Shown here: in pieces, positions 37,111 to 50,980 of the stretch
Position numbering within the stretch: position 1 is the first letter of the stretch
Layout: every line of letters begins with the position of its first letter
Source of the DNA: Perca fluviatilis
Lineage: Eukaryota; Chordata; Actinopteri; Perciformes; Percidae
NCBI RefSeq assembly: GCF_010015445.1
Contig: NC_053119.1
Location: 26,070,383-26,134,382, forward strand
Direction of reading: 5' to 3'
Length of the DNA stretch: 64,000 bases
The notes under the pieces: model-generated
Database searches by the model: none
Seen by the model: the letters and a program-made list of their open reading frames with translations, nothing else
Told to the model about the DNA's origin: nothing
Position numbers and translations under genes: made by a program

Positions 37111-37640
37111 TTAAAGGTCCCATGACATGCTGCTTTTTGGATGCTTTTCTATAGGCCTTAGTGGTCCCCTAATACTGTATCTTAAGTCTCTTTCATGAAA
37201 TTCAGCCTTGGCGCAGAATTACAGCCACTAGAGCCAGTCCCACAATGAGCTTTCCTTAGGATGTGCCATTTCTGTGTCTGTAGCTATTAAGGAGGAGAGA
37301 GGGGGGGGCAAGGTGGAGGGTGGGGGTGTGGCCTTGACCAACTGCCACTTTGCTCGTTTGAAAGCCATGATGTCTCTCTCTCTCATGGGTGGGCCAAATT
37401 CTCTGGGCGGGCAAAGCAGAGAAAGGGGAGGTAACCTTGCTCCTTATGACCTCATAAGGAGAAGATTCCAGATCGGCCCATCTGAGCTTTCATTTTCTCA
37501 AAGGCAGAGCAGGATACCCAGGGCTCGGTTTACACCTATCACCATTTCTAGCCACTGGGGGACCATAGGCAGGCTGGGGGAACTCATATTAATGTTAAAA
37601 AACCTCATAAAGTGAAATTTTCATGCCATGGGACCTTTAA
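37111..37640. mobile_element. piggyBac-like MITE (530 bp)
   Basis: The ends TTAAAGGTCCCATGACATG and its near-perfect complement (19 bp, one mismatch) include TTAA at each border, the target preferred by piggyBac elements. The interior has no transposase; the plus frame at 37274-37615 is open by chance. The phrase AAAGGTCCCATGACATG is familiar from fish genomes. Confidence 0.85.
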
Positions 37641-39088
37641 CTTGAAATACCCTCTATTGTTTTGGAAGGCAGTGAAAGCTAGCTGATGGAAGCTGGCCAC
37701 TTTGATATACGTCTAGTATTGGCACATCAGCAAACACTGCTGGAAACTGAAATTTTATTTTTGCCTGCAGACTGCCATATGTTGATGTGGCTGCTCCGGG
37801 TGTTGGCTAATGAATAGGATTGTCCTGGGCACCATCTCAGTGATCCTGGATCAGCACTTGTGAGCGCTGAGAAGTTGAATAAATCTGCATCCTGATCTCA
37901 CAATCAGCCGTTCTAGTCTATTTCACTAAGAATGCAGCTTTGGGAGCCCCAATACCTTACCAAAATACATCCAAATCTCTTTTCCTTCTAACAAAGTGGC
38001 TGCCACTGCTGAATAGAAATCAGCCCAAGCACATTCAGTTAAACTATTGCAGAACAAATCCCAGCCAACAGAAAGAAGGAGTTCAACTATTTTTGTATCC
38101 CTGTTTGCATTATTCATGTAAGAAATTGCATGCCGGTCAATGGACCAACAGTAGAAAGGCTGAGTAAAGAAGAGAGGGAGAAAAATGGAACATAAATAAG
38201 GGACGGTTGCAGTCGATAATAGGAGTGATAGAGTCAGTGGCTCCAATTCATTGGTTGAAAGATTAATGGTGCAGAGATGAGTACGGCAGGGAGACAATAA
38301 GAAACAAAGGAGAAGAATGAGGGAACAGAGGGAGGGAGGTGGGACGAGATGGATGAATGGTGAGAAGAAAAACTGCAGACAGTTGAAGGCGAAACAGGAG
38401 AAGATGAGCAATTATTATCCTGCATTGGTACTTATAGAGTGCTGACTTTAATTTGATGATGATGAGTATGTTAATGCGTGCATAATTGTGTTCTGGAGTA
38501 TAGAAACATAAAGCATAATTATGTTCTGGAGCATAGAAACATAGAGCCTGCTTGGATATTGTGTGTGCACCCATGCGTTCCTACCAGCATGCAGCACATA
38601 TTGAGGTGTACTGGATGTACGTCACAGAATGTATAATTTATTGATTTAGGTCTGGGACAAGGTGGTAGGGCTTGTGTCATGCTTGAGTCCACATCAGTAC
38701 AGCAGACATGTCAAGACAATGGCTGTGAGGAGCACTGCAATATCTCGGGATCAATGTCTGTCTAAAGAACTTTGTCTGTGTTGTCATGTTTGTCCCCTCG
38801 TGATTCAGGTGCTCTAATATATAATCTATATTTATTGTCTCAGGCCCTCATGTTAAAAATAAAAGTTATATCTATTGTCAAAGTACATTTTACAAAATGA
38901 GCAAATTAAATTCTAGGTTTTATAAGTAAATAACTAAACTACTCAAGAGCAGCAATAGATTAACTAGAAAAGTGCACTCAGTAGAGTACATATCTCAGCC
39001 AGGTTTGTCCCTATCTCCTTTCCCAAACAAAAAGAGTTGAATCTCACTCAACTGTCCCTCCCGACTCCGTTAAAAGGCCAAAATATGG
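37641..39088. other. Intron sequence with a short tandem duplication
   Basis: Two 33-bp units lie at 38481-38546 (CATAATTGTGTTCTGGAG unit). About 38160-38410 is purine-rich on the plus strand. Nothing else is recognised. Confidence 0.5.
38481..38546. repeat. Tandem repeat, two 33-bp units
   Basis: The second unit starts at 38514. The units differ at three positions. Confidence 0.9.
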
Positions 39089-39266
39089 GCGCCCGGGTAG
39101 CTATTTGGTAGAGCGGGCGCCCATATATAGAGGTTTACTCCTCGACGCAGCGGTCCGGGTTCGACTCTGACCTGCGGCCCTTTGCTGCATGTCATTCCCC
39201 CTCTCTCTCCCCTTTCATTTACTCAGCTGTCCTGTCAATAAAGGCCTAAAAATTCCCAAAAAATAA
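39089..39266 (+). mobile_element. tRNA-derived SINE, copy 2
   Basis: Same family as 31917-32100: GTAGCTATTTGGTAGAGCGG around the A box, then the AGAGGTTTACTCCTCGACGC spacer, B box GGTTCGACTCT at 39158-39168, then the CATGTCATTCCCCCTCTCTC body and a TCAATAAAGGCC tail. Confidence 0.88.
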
Positions 39267-39890
39267 TCTTAAAAACAAAAACAAAAAAGGCCAAAATACA
39301 CTGTGGCCAAACGTGTCAAAACATTTGCCCCTAATTTCTTTGTCTACACCGTCAGCGGCTAGGAACTAACGCCACTGTCCTATATCCAGTCTTATTTTAC
39401 CCCACCCACTGCCTGCTTGTACATATTGGCTCCCGATGGCAGCAAAGCTAACAGGGAATTATTCATCTTGTGTCATGCCTAACTTTAGTGGATCATAACA
39501 TATCACGTAAGGAATTAATCGGCAGATGGTTTGGTTTAAAATTATACCAAACCTTTCTAAGGATGTCAGTATTTGAGCCACGACAAAGGCCAAAATGTGG
39601 CAGACGGACTAGGTAAGGCTTGTTTTCAGCCTAGCCGATTGCTGGAAATGTCTTTTGCTGTGTGATTTGTTGTTATCGACCACCAGCCGTTTAAGAGAGG
39701 TGAGGTTTAGGAGTCAATGATGGTATAAAAAAAGAGCAGTCAATAAAAAAAAATCTTTTTTTTTTTTTTTTAAATGTGAATCACTGCAACCACGAGAGGT
39801 CCTGGAGCATACAGTCATAAATGTGCACAAAAATGTTTTGGGCTGATAGGTCCAGTAGTATGCAAGATTAGCTGCAGACAGAAACGCACA

Positions 39891-39938
<48 letters not shown>

Positions 39939-41179
39939 CGGAGATAATAAACATGTTTTTCGCCAACAGCCTACGCAATATAACTTCTTGGTGTAAAAAT
40001 AATTTCTGGTCTAGTCCTTTAAATGAAAAGTAAACCTGCATTTCTTTACTGTCTGATTAACAAATTGCATTACTCTTGCCTTCTTTATCACAGTAAGACT
40101 TGGAGGTAAAAGATGAATAAAGAAGAGAGGTCTGTCATCCATATTAGGTCTAAGTTTTCTGTCCAAGCTGATTATCACTGATAGGGTGTGACAGGGGGCA
40201 GCTGGCAAACAGAACAGATAAACAGTCTACTGCCAATCATCCCCGACCTGCTTGGTGCTGAATCTGACCTAATCAACAGTGAGCCTGCTGCGGAGAAACC
40301 CAGGCAGTCTCAGACAATGATGGACACACAAACCGACAAACAGGCTGGCTATGCTCTCAGGAAACCCGTGATGGTGCATTTACTTCCCATCTGTGTTTCT
40401 CAGCCCTAAGCAGAGAAAACAGATGTGGATGGATAAATAAATGTTATTTTTCCCTAACTGCCATAAACATACAATCCTATCAGTACTGGCCACAGTGTGC
40501 TCTGAGTACAGCCACACATTAAAAAGCACCTGGCTGCTTCCTTTGGCAAAGCGAAAAAAAAACCTTTTCAGAAAAGACTATATGTACATAATGACGTCAA
40601 GTCGCTGTTTTATCAGGCAAATACTGAACAAAAGGTTTCTTGGGAGGCCGGGGGTTTCCAACAACAATAACAAGGATGGAAAGAAGCAACAAAGTCCCTA
40701 TACAAAGATAGGTTTCGTTAGTGAGTAAATAAGGAGCTAGTATATTGTGCCTGCAGTCAAAATTAAAATACATGTTAAACATAAGGAGGCCGTGTAGGAT
40801 CAAATCTGGCGAATTTTGGAAACATCTGGTGAGTGTTTGCTTATTTTGCACTACCACGTACTCGGATTTTAAACGCACTAATTAGCTTCATCACCAGCAG
40901 GATCAGTGCCACCTGCAGGCAATGGGTTTCAACACACGTCTTGTCTACAGTTGCTGTTATTGCACAGGGAACAAAGGAGTTTGTACACCTGTTGCTCTTG
41001 AACCGGGGTACTCTAAATCTACGGCCTGAGGGGGAGTATTTCAAAGTGAAAGTGAAGGGGGTGCTTTGTGCAGTGTTATACAGGCCGGGCCTCGTGAAGT
41101 ACTTGCTGGTCAAATATAAGGGGGACTGTGGGATACCTATTACCTTACCACAATACCTTCACAATATGGCTTAGGTGGT
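39267..41179. other. Intron sequence with a CA microsatellite
   Basis: A (CA)n tract at 39893-39937. No exon or further family is recognised. Confidence 0.5.
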
Positions 41180-41770
41180 CTTTGACCCTGATGTTCGGGT
41201 TACCATACCAAGCAATCATGGCAAAAGTAATAAAGACATAATTTTTTTTAATCTGCATTAAAAGTATTTAACTTCTTAAGAAAGTACAACCGCTGTTGTC
41301 CCTTCTTACAGACCGCATCACAACTTTTTTATCAATGACTATTCCTGGATACTTATACTGTTCAACAAACTCAACTCCAGTTCATTTAATGAAGATCTGA
41401 GATGGTGGTAGATGATTTCCTAAAATTAATGACCATATCCTTGGTCTTTGTGGCATTTAATTGGAGAAAGACCTAATCACACCGCTGGACAAGCATATCT
41501 ACCACTGGCCCATGCTCAGATTCATCTTTACAGAGCAGGCTGATGATGACCGTGTCATCAGCGAACTCCAGGATGTGCCTGCTGGCTTCTACAGTCATTA
41601 GTGTAAAAAAATGTACAGTAATGGGGACAGGACACAGCCCTGAGGAGAGCCAGTGGAAGAGCTGTTCTGCCATTTACCCTAACCCTCTGAGACCTACATG
41701 TTAAAATATCTACAATCCAGCCAACAGAATTCACCGTTTCCGTCTGTGTTGAAAAATTGTGCATCAAACG
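41180..41770 (-). mobile_element. LINE reverse-transcriptase fragment, minus strand
   Basis: One minus frame (41473-41673) carries HILEFADDTVIISLL, the catalytic FADD box of non-LTR reverse transcriptase, followed by ESEHGPVVDMLVQRCD. A second frame (41558-41767) carries RVRVNGRTALPLALLRAVSC and FYTNDCRSQQAHPG, equivalent to the SPLLY-xx-YTNDC segment just upstream, so one or more frameshifts separate them. Further down (41290-41460), minus-strand residues resembling EYVEQYKYPGIVID occur. A dead fragment. Confidence 0.85.
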
Positions 41771-41936
41771 GTTTGTTTATCGCACATGGCACCGAAAACC
41801 TCAGCACATCTGGTAGTAGGACATCAAAGCATAAATGTAAGATGCTAAACTACTCCCTCCTCCCACTACACTGAACAGCTCTCTTGACCTAACATCAGGG
41901 ATGATTTGAGGTAACTCTCTCCGTCAATGCCTGCCA

Positions 41937-41982
<46 letters not shown>

Positions 41983-43190
41983 TCATTAATATAAAATGAA
42001 TATGAATTTACCAACCCATAGCAGACATCCACAAACACATTACTTTCACACATAGATCTACTTTGTATATAGATCCAATTACCGGTACCCATTTAAAACT
42101 AGCTACACACAACAACGATGACCAACTAAAATGCATACCAACACTTCCAATTGAATGTGTGTGGTGTCTGCATTAGTGTCTGCCTTTGCGTGTACATGTG
42201 TGTTTAGTACACAGTTACACACTTCATTATGATAAAAACTGACTTGCTGGAATTAATAAACTAACATCAAGACCCCTAGAAGGTGGTCACGTCTTCATTA
42301 TCTGTGATCCTAAGTAAAGGCAACACAGAAAGAGGACCCCGGCTGCTAGTATGGAGCTTGTGAAGTGATTAGCTATGCCTACAATCAATACTTACATCTT
42401 CCTATCTTATCCCTGCTGAATAAATACACTGATAGCAACACTCCCACACAGGAGGTCTAAAGGTCCATTTCCTGCTCTGAATATGTTAAGAACAAGGATC
42501 AGTCATTATCACACAACAAGCGCTAATACAGTAGCTCAAGAGTCTATTCCTAAGATAAGTTAAAAATAAGATAAAGTTCATTAAAAGAACTAATGAATGT
42601 AAAGCTTGTAATGTAAAAAAAAAAAAATGTTGCATACACTGTACACACTATTTTTACATGTCATAACAAGAAAAGCACAGCTGTAATCAATAACATACAC
42701 TAACAATAGCTGATTTAGATGTCCCAGTAAACCAGGTGAGTAAGACAGCATGCTGTTAGCAGTGCCCTCCGCGGGCATAGCAGCATCTAAAATGGAGCCG
42801 TTAGTTAAACCTATGTTTGACAAGTCAAAATGTCTGCTGAGAGGAAGGGCTACAAGCTAGCCGAATGTTAGCTGCTCCAGTGGTGTGGTTCTGCTATCAG
42901 TCTGGGGCACAGGAGAAGTGACTGACACTGTGTGCAGCAGTTTCAGCTGTTGTCAAGTGACAACTACCGCTCATGGCTATTCATCTCCCCTGTCGTGAGC
43001 AACAAGCCAACAATACGTTTTCTGGGGTGAGAAAAGAAAACATCCACGGAGTAACAGTCATAGTGTTCACTTCGTGTCTCACAAGCTCTGTCTTATACCT
43101 GCATGTATATTCCGCTGAGTAAAATAACCAACCCATAATTGTGAGGGTTTGATAATAATAATAATAATAATAATAATAACCAAGGCAGTT
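41771..43190. other. Intron sequence with simple repeats
   Basis: A (CA)n tract at 41938-41980 and a (TAA)n tract at 43151-43179. Nothing else is recognised. Confidence 0.5.
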
Positions 43191-43345
43191 TTGGGTGCCC
43201 TAGACGTTTGAGGTGATAAACTGCAAAGTACCCGCTTCAAGTCTGGCCCAGGTCCCGTGGTCTCACTGTCAATCTCCCCTCATTTCTTGTCTCATTTTTT
43301 TACTCTTGATAAAGGCATAAAATACCTCCAAAATATATATTTTTT
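43191..43345 (+). mobile_element. Diverged tRNA-like SINE, related to the copies at 31917 and 39089
   Basis: It has GGGTGCCCTAGACGTTTGAG at the head, a decayed B box GCTTCAAGTCT, a CTGTCAATCTCCCCTCATTT body and an ATAAAGGCATAAAATACC tail, in the same order as the better-preserved copies. Confidence 0.55.
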
Positions 43346-46300
43346 AAAACCAAAAGGCAGTTTTGACTGCCAAGTGCGTTTTTCTGTATGACACTTTGAA
43401 AATTGAGAATGATGTGAAATATGAAATAAGTATTCAATAAAAGCTGTCTAATCATAAATGCATCCAGATGTTTAAGTGCATGACCCTACACAAGCAGTTA
43501 CATCTAGAACTTAGAGCAAACAAGACATACTGACCGTGTAATGTGTGTTGCAGCACATTTCACATGCGGTATCTGAGATACAAAGGTTCCCTTCTGCCTG
43601 CCCGAATTCTGCAACTGACATTTCTGCTGACCAGCACTCCCGAGCTCTCTGTCCTGCTTTAGTATTTTCTTCCCTCCATCCTTCTTCCTAGGGCAATTTT
43701 CCAGCTCTTTCCTCTCTTCTTTTCTACTAAGAAATACTGTTTATTTCAGTGTGATTGAACTTCAAGTCCAGAGAGAGCTAAATGAAAGCTCAATAAAAAA
43801 AATCTGCCCCGCCCCGTCTAGATGCATGAAGGACCACTTATTACGTAAGCTCTTTAAGTGCTCTTTATAATATTCGCCAAGCACTCAATTTAAAGTATTC
43901 TGGTGCAACCCAAAACTAACCAGGATTAATGGTAGCAGAGTAAGTGACTATCGATCATAGCTAAATTGTGACCAAAAAAAATAGTCGGAGGAAAAAGGAA
44001 AACAAAGAGACTAAAATGAACAAAACCTTGGGGCACAAAAAAAGGTCCTATTTAGAAAGCTTGAAAAAAAAAGCTGCCATGAAAATAAATATAAAGGTTA
44101 AAAAGGCTTCAATTTATTTGACTTTGCTTTTAATTTTGGAGGCCAGCCAGTAGAAAATGGGGAGATGAGAGGAACTTGTGGCCACAACAGACTCCATTTT
44201 TAACTAACTTAAACAAACACAGGGATGTGTCAGCAAAGCCTGTGGCACCGGCAGCGGATGACTTTTACTGTTTTTTTTTTTTTTTTTCTATTTTGTTTTC
44301 ATTTTTACCTTTTTATCCTTCCCCCACACTTTCCTTTCAACTTGTGCCGTCACCCCTGGGCCCAGAGAACATTTCAGACTCAGTCTTTCATCTCAAAGAA
44401 AGCTACGCTTCAAAAGCTCAACATTCATGCATGGATTCTGCACATGTACGTATGCGTGTTTCAGATGACCGGCGCCTCTGACCTTTGTGACGTTAGCTTT
44501 TTAAAATACCTCCTTTGCTGCTGGAACCACTGTTTCTTCTTATCTCTTGGAGCCTCTATAGTCCTGTCAGTGCAACTCAAGCAGACAGGACAGACACCAG
44601 CAGCTTTGAGGAGGAGGCCTCTGGTAAATAAAACGGTGTCAAAACATTCTCTCCAGCTCTCTCCTTCCACAGCACACTTCATCGACTGCACACCTGTTTG
44701 GAGATCTCACATCCACCTGTTTGGTCTCAAAACCACGTCTATGCCTCACTTCCACTTTCTCCATGCTTCCCTTCACATGCCTCTACGATGCACCGGGTTG
44801 CGTCGTCACCTGCAAACATCCCTCATCCCCTTCGTCACCAAGACAACAAGACAGAAAGAGAGTAATTAAAATTGCCCCTGCTGCTTTGTGTTTTATGTCC
44901 CCGTCAGCCGCTATAGCCTTGGAGCCACTTCACAAAAATGTTCCGCCTCCGTTTTGCCCGATAGCTCTTTCACGACACCAAGTCACGCTGCAAACTGCTG
45001 AACAGGGGTTAAATTCATGCAACTTTACAGTCTTCCTAAAATGATACAGCTAACCTGACAGAGAAAACTTACTGTATGTAAGCATTTATTTACAGCATTC
45101 ACATTTTTATGACATTTTTGTCCATTTTGGGTTAGGTAAAAATAAGAAAAAAAGTCTACCATACCAAAGAATGAAATGTCAAACAAGTTTGTGGTAAAAT
45201 ATGGAGGTAACTTTTTTTTTTTTTTAAATGGTATATATACAGGTGTATATATATACAGGTGTATATATATATATATATGGTGTGTTTAATAATAATAAAG
45301 GTCCAGACTCCAGACACTGGATGGCTGCTGTATTTGATCTCATGCCAGCTTCACCGGTCATGTTTCACAGAGAGCCTGTGTTGTGTGAGCCATGCGATAT
45401 CTACACACCTAAAAAAACAACACATTGCATAGAAAATGACAGCATTTAACATTTTCGCTGTGAGTCTCAGTGGAGATGGATGGCGGCAAGAAAAGCACAA
45501 TGACTCTTCATCATAGTCCGTCATTGTTTCTCTCTCGCCCATACACACCCACAGTCCCAAGCTGCTCCTTTGTCTTCAGGCTACCGTTTGTGTGTCTCAG
45601 AGCCCATGCTCGCCCCAGTCCCTTTACCCCGTGCTCACTTATGTTTTCTATCCATTCATCCATCCATCCACCTGTCTGTCCAATCTCTGGACACCTGGAA
45701 GGAGGCATACAGGTAATTTTGGAGCTCATTCCAGGACACTGCGTCCTCCATTTACAGCACGCCCACATTGTTCTGAAGCCTCCATCGATATGAACCAGGT
45801 GCGTGGGTCGCAATTTCGTGTAGCTGCAGGCGTCTTGTCAGATCGAGATGGCGTGTACTGTACTGTACTGTACTAACATATACCACTACCTGTAATACAA
45901 AACTCTTCAGGAAGCCCACACACTGTATGACACCACTCACTTCTTCAGTGTTCTGGACGTATTCAAGGATTTTTTATACTTTGTTAGAGAACACTATGTG
46001 AAGACATTGGCCTTCGGTGTACTGTACAGTTCATATTATTATATTGTTTGTGTGTGATTTAGGTATTTTTTCACTCTTCAGCAGACTGACACAAATCCCT
46101 AGAACACTTCAGATGGTACAGCAATAAAATCATTGCATCTTGAACTTTTATTGCATTATTGCGGTTTCCTATGCCCCAGGAGGATAGTGATTGGTTGCTT
46201 AGGGTCACCTCTTTCAAATTTCACTCCGTACGTCTGTCTCATCATCTCTTCTGTCGCTGTGTCCATCACATCTACGCACAGTTTTTGTGTCCACCAGTCT

Positions 46301-47423
46301 GTCTGATTCTCTCTCTACTGTACATAAAATTCTGGGAATAGTATAACGGTTCATTTAACATGTATATTATACAGTCCCTCTTTTATGGCTCTAGGTGTAA
46401 TACAAATTCAACCAAACCTTCTGTAGCTTTTCCACATGACAACACCCAAGTACTCCGTCTTTTCAGTTGTTTTTTTCACCCTACATTTCACACAAGTCAT
46501 GTAAAATGATCCAATCAAAGAACAAACTATGTCATTCTTCACAGTGAAGCTTGTGAGATAATGAAAGATTTTTTTTAAAGGTATACGAGTTGCTGTTTTA
46601 CTGCTGCACGTGTGCAGTGTGTGACAAGTGGACTTGCATCCGTCATTGCTGAAGCTTTAAATTATCAACGATGTTTGGCTTGCACATTGTTAGTCTTCAT
46701 TAGCTGTTTGCCAACTTCCATCCTATCCATTTAACCACATTATCTGCAAACAACACCTAAACCTCTTCTGTAAATCAAGCACTCGTGCTTGCATTAATTA
46801 CGGCAACATAAAATCCTCTGGACGCTGAGAGAGACATGTTGCATACAAACCGATCCAATCACTGGGCACTGTTGGTTTGTCTTCACACTCCTGCGGGCAT
46901 ACGTGAGACAGAGTGAGGTGAGAGAAATGATCAATATTGCAATATATTGCAATGTTCCCCCACACATTATACATATACATGTATAATGTATATGCCCTCT
47001 TCCTTTATCTGTGCACTGGCACTTGTGTATTGCTATTCAGTGACTTAAGCCATGAAAAGAAAGCAGGCAGATACAAATGCAGAATTTCATGTAAAAAGAA
47101 AACCAAAATTGCATTCTTCAAGGCAACTTTTGCAGATGACAACAACAACAAAAAACGCAGAACAGATGTGAGATGATGGAGACATTTCAAGACTCGCAGG
47201 GTGTGGCTGTTGGATGGTTCTAAATACTTCAGGGGGAACTTTTAACAGTTGCCAATGTTTTGCCATCTGGCGAAGATTTGGAGATTCTCTTCCGTGTGGA
47301 TTTAACCCGCTACAGAAGTTTTAGAAAGTGTTTTTGCTCATTTGTCGTCTGTCCCTCTCATATCAACACAAATGTATTCAGCAGATGCTTGCTGGTTTAT
47401 TGTCGTGGGCTGTTTTATCATTG
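43346..47423. other. Unrecognised intron sequence
   Basis: It includes a poly-T tract at 44268-44287, short AT repeats near 45229-45280 and a (GTACT)n run near 45855. The long plus frame 44225-44869 has no family features. Confidence 0.45.
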
Positions 47424-47431
47424 GGTAGAGG

Positions 47432-47796
47432 TAGAGCTGGGCAATATATCGATATTATATCGATATCGTGATAGACCAGATATCGTCTTAGATTTTGGAT
47501 ATCGTAATATCGTGATATGACATAAGTGTTGTCTTTTCCTGGTTTTAAAGGCTGCATTACAGTCAAGTGATGTACGTTTCTGAACTTACCAGACTGTTGT
47601 AACTGTTCTATTATTTGCCTTTACCCACTTAGTCATTATATTCACATTACTGATGATTATTTATCAAAAATCTCATTGTGTACATATTTTGTGAAACCAC
47701 CAATAGTCAACCCTACAATATCGTTGCGGTATCGATACCGAGGTATTTGGTCAAAAATATCGGGATATTTGATTTTCTCCACATCGCCCAGCCCTA
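47432..47796. mobile_element. hAT-family MITE rich in ATCGATAT palindromes (365 bp)
   Basis: The ends TAGAGCTGGGCAATAT and GCCCAGCCCTA form imperfect inverted repeats. The 8-bp flanks are GGTAGAGG (47424-47431) and GGTAAAGG (47797-47804), identical at seven of eight. Subterminal blocks hold many TATCG and CGATA steps on both sides. Confidence 0.88.
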
Positions 47797-47804
47797 GGTA
47801 AAGG

Positions 47805-49086
<1,282 letters not shown>

Positions 49087-49908
49087 GTTTCTTTTTTTTC
49101 CCGCACGCGCTGTTACGACATGTAAGTTGTCATAGCAGCACATTAATTGCAAGATCATATCTGATGTATGTGGCATGTCTGGAAAAGAGGGTAATGTCTA
49201 ACAATAACTTTTAAAGGCCAAACTTGAAATGTGGTTTCTATGGTAACCACAGCAGTGTGATCTGTAGCTGTTAAGTGCAGCAGGTTATATTGACTAAAAT
49301 ATCATGGCATTATAATCATATCATTATACCAGTATTATAATGGACCATTGTGAAATAGAATTTTGATGCTAATGCAAAGCATGCTACTTCTCATCCTCAT
49401 AGGATGAGGTGAGATGAGGAGGAGAAGGAGGAGGTCGAGGGGAAGGTGAGTGAGGCAGAGTGGTGGAGGTTGTCGAACCATTACATTGTTCCTGCTCATT
49501 TCGGCACGCTGTCAGTGTAAGCCATCACCGTGAACATGAAGCATTCATTTGTAGTTTTGGCCATTTTCTTTTTTTAATGCATGCTCTTTAAGTGCATGCA
49601 GTCAGATCTCCTATTGCATAGGTTAGGTTGTACATCAAGTGTATTCCAGTACTTACGTTGTATGTCCAAAACTTCCCCGTGCTGACACCTTTTTGTAATT
49701 ATATTGTACTCTGCTTACTGTCAAGACACCCACAGTGTAATTATTATTATATAAATATTCCTGCAAAAAATGTTGCCTAAGTTTTACAGTCATGTGTACT
49801 TTTATTTTCAAGCTACAGTGGCCATGATGAGAAAAAATAACATGATAAACTCATTTGAACTGTTATTATATATTGTATATATTGGAAAATAACACTGAGA
49901 AATCTAAA

Positions 49909-50134
49909 GGTAACATTTTTTTTGAGCACCCTCATTTTAGTGTTCATAAGCAGTATATAAACAATAGATGTTTATAACACGTTATAATGTAGTTATAACC
50001 AAGTGTATTAATGCATTTTATCAAAATGCATTAATACATAAACCTGCTTACAACTACATTATAGTGTGTTAAACAATGTATTAAGTGTTTATATACTGCT
50101 TATAAATGCTAAATAGGAGAGTTAAAGTGTTACC
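49909..50134. mobile_element. Fold-back MITE (226 bp)
   Basis: The two halves are inverted copies: GGTAACA..TTT ends, ATAAGCAGTATATAAACA and TATAATGTAGTT blocks on the left mirrored on the right, and a perfect 16-bp central stem (50004-50019 with 50023-50038, loop ATC). The motif GTAACACTTTA..ATAAGCAGT is common in fish. Superfamily not assigned. Confidence 0.85.
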
Positions 50135-50686
50135 ATGTTGACTACATTATAGACATTAGCCCAGATCATTCTGTTGTATAAGGGAGAGGAGATGAAGACT
50201 GGTAGAAGAAGAGGAGGCAGAGAAGTGATGACGAGGCAAATAAAGGAGTTGAAGACAGGGAGGGGAACAAGGTGGGGGGACCATGGGTGGTGAAACAGGC
50301 AAAGATCAATCAACAGGCTCCAAGTGTCTGGCCTCTGCCAGGACAGCGTAGGGACAGCAGAGATCAATGTAAGGCCCATGGGCTGGTTCACCACAGGAGA
50401 CAATACATGATAGACTGAAAACACACACCAGTGGAATAAGAGGAGAAGGACTGGGAGCAAAGAAGAGGTAGCTGGAGAGGAGGGGGCGTAGGGAAGAGAA
50501 GCAAAGAAAGAAACTAAAAGCGTAAGACACACACAGACACGGAGCGACAACATAAACTCCCACTGATCTTGGACCTCTAACTCTGTATGTATGAGAACAA
50601 CTTCAATAGATCACGAATCATCATGAAGTGGGAGTGAAGGTCCAGATACATCAAACTGCTGCCAACGTGTATCTACACCTACACAA
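50135..50686. other. Purine-rich intron sequence
   Basis: About 50170-50530 is strongly purine-rich on the plus strand, producing two long spurious minus-strand frames. No family is recognised. Confidence 0.5.
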
Positions 50687-50980
50687 ATGTTAACCTGTAA
50701 ACATGTCCTGAGTTTTTTTTCCATTAGCGGTATGTGTGTTATATGGAACGTCAATGAGTTACATCCAACGCATCGCTGCATTCACTGATTGTTTTGAGGC
50801 CACTCTTCGAAGAGAGAGTGCAGGCTAAAAGAAAACAAAGGGAGAAAGCAGGCACCTATAGAAAACTCCCTCGAGGGGCAAAACCCAAAAACCCAACTCT
50901 TCAGCGATATGGCACTCGCTCCAACTCTGGCAAACAGGGAATACTGATGAAAGCAAGAAATGTTCCCACAGGAGTGCAAA
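50687..50980. repeat. Block B, copy 1 of a local duplication
   Basis: It starts ATGTTAACCTGTAAAC and ends CACAGGAGTGCAAA, and shares about 290 bp with 54787-55107 in the same orientation, including GAGTTACATCCAACGCAT and GATATGGCACTCGCTCCAAC. Confidence 0.92.

Noticed and set aside
37926..38411. Minus-strand frame of 161 residues
   Set aside because: Low-complexity pyrimidine-rich strand, no recognised motif, no splice logic with the neighbouring exons.
44225..44869. Plus-strand frame of 214 residues
   Set aside because: It starts in a poly-T region and shows no domain; antisense to the host gene, with no splice or promoter support.
50122..50563. Hydrophobic minus-strand frames of 143 and 85 residues
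   Set aside because: The strand opposite is purine-rich, so the frame is Ser/Leu/Pro by composition; no domain, no splice sites in phase with the host gene.
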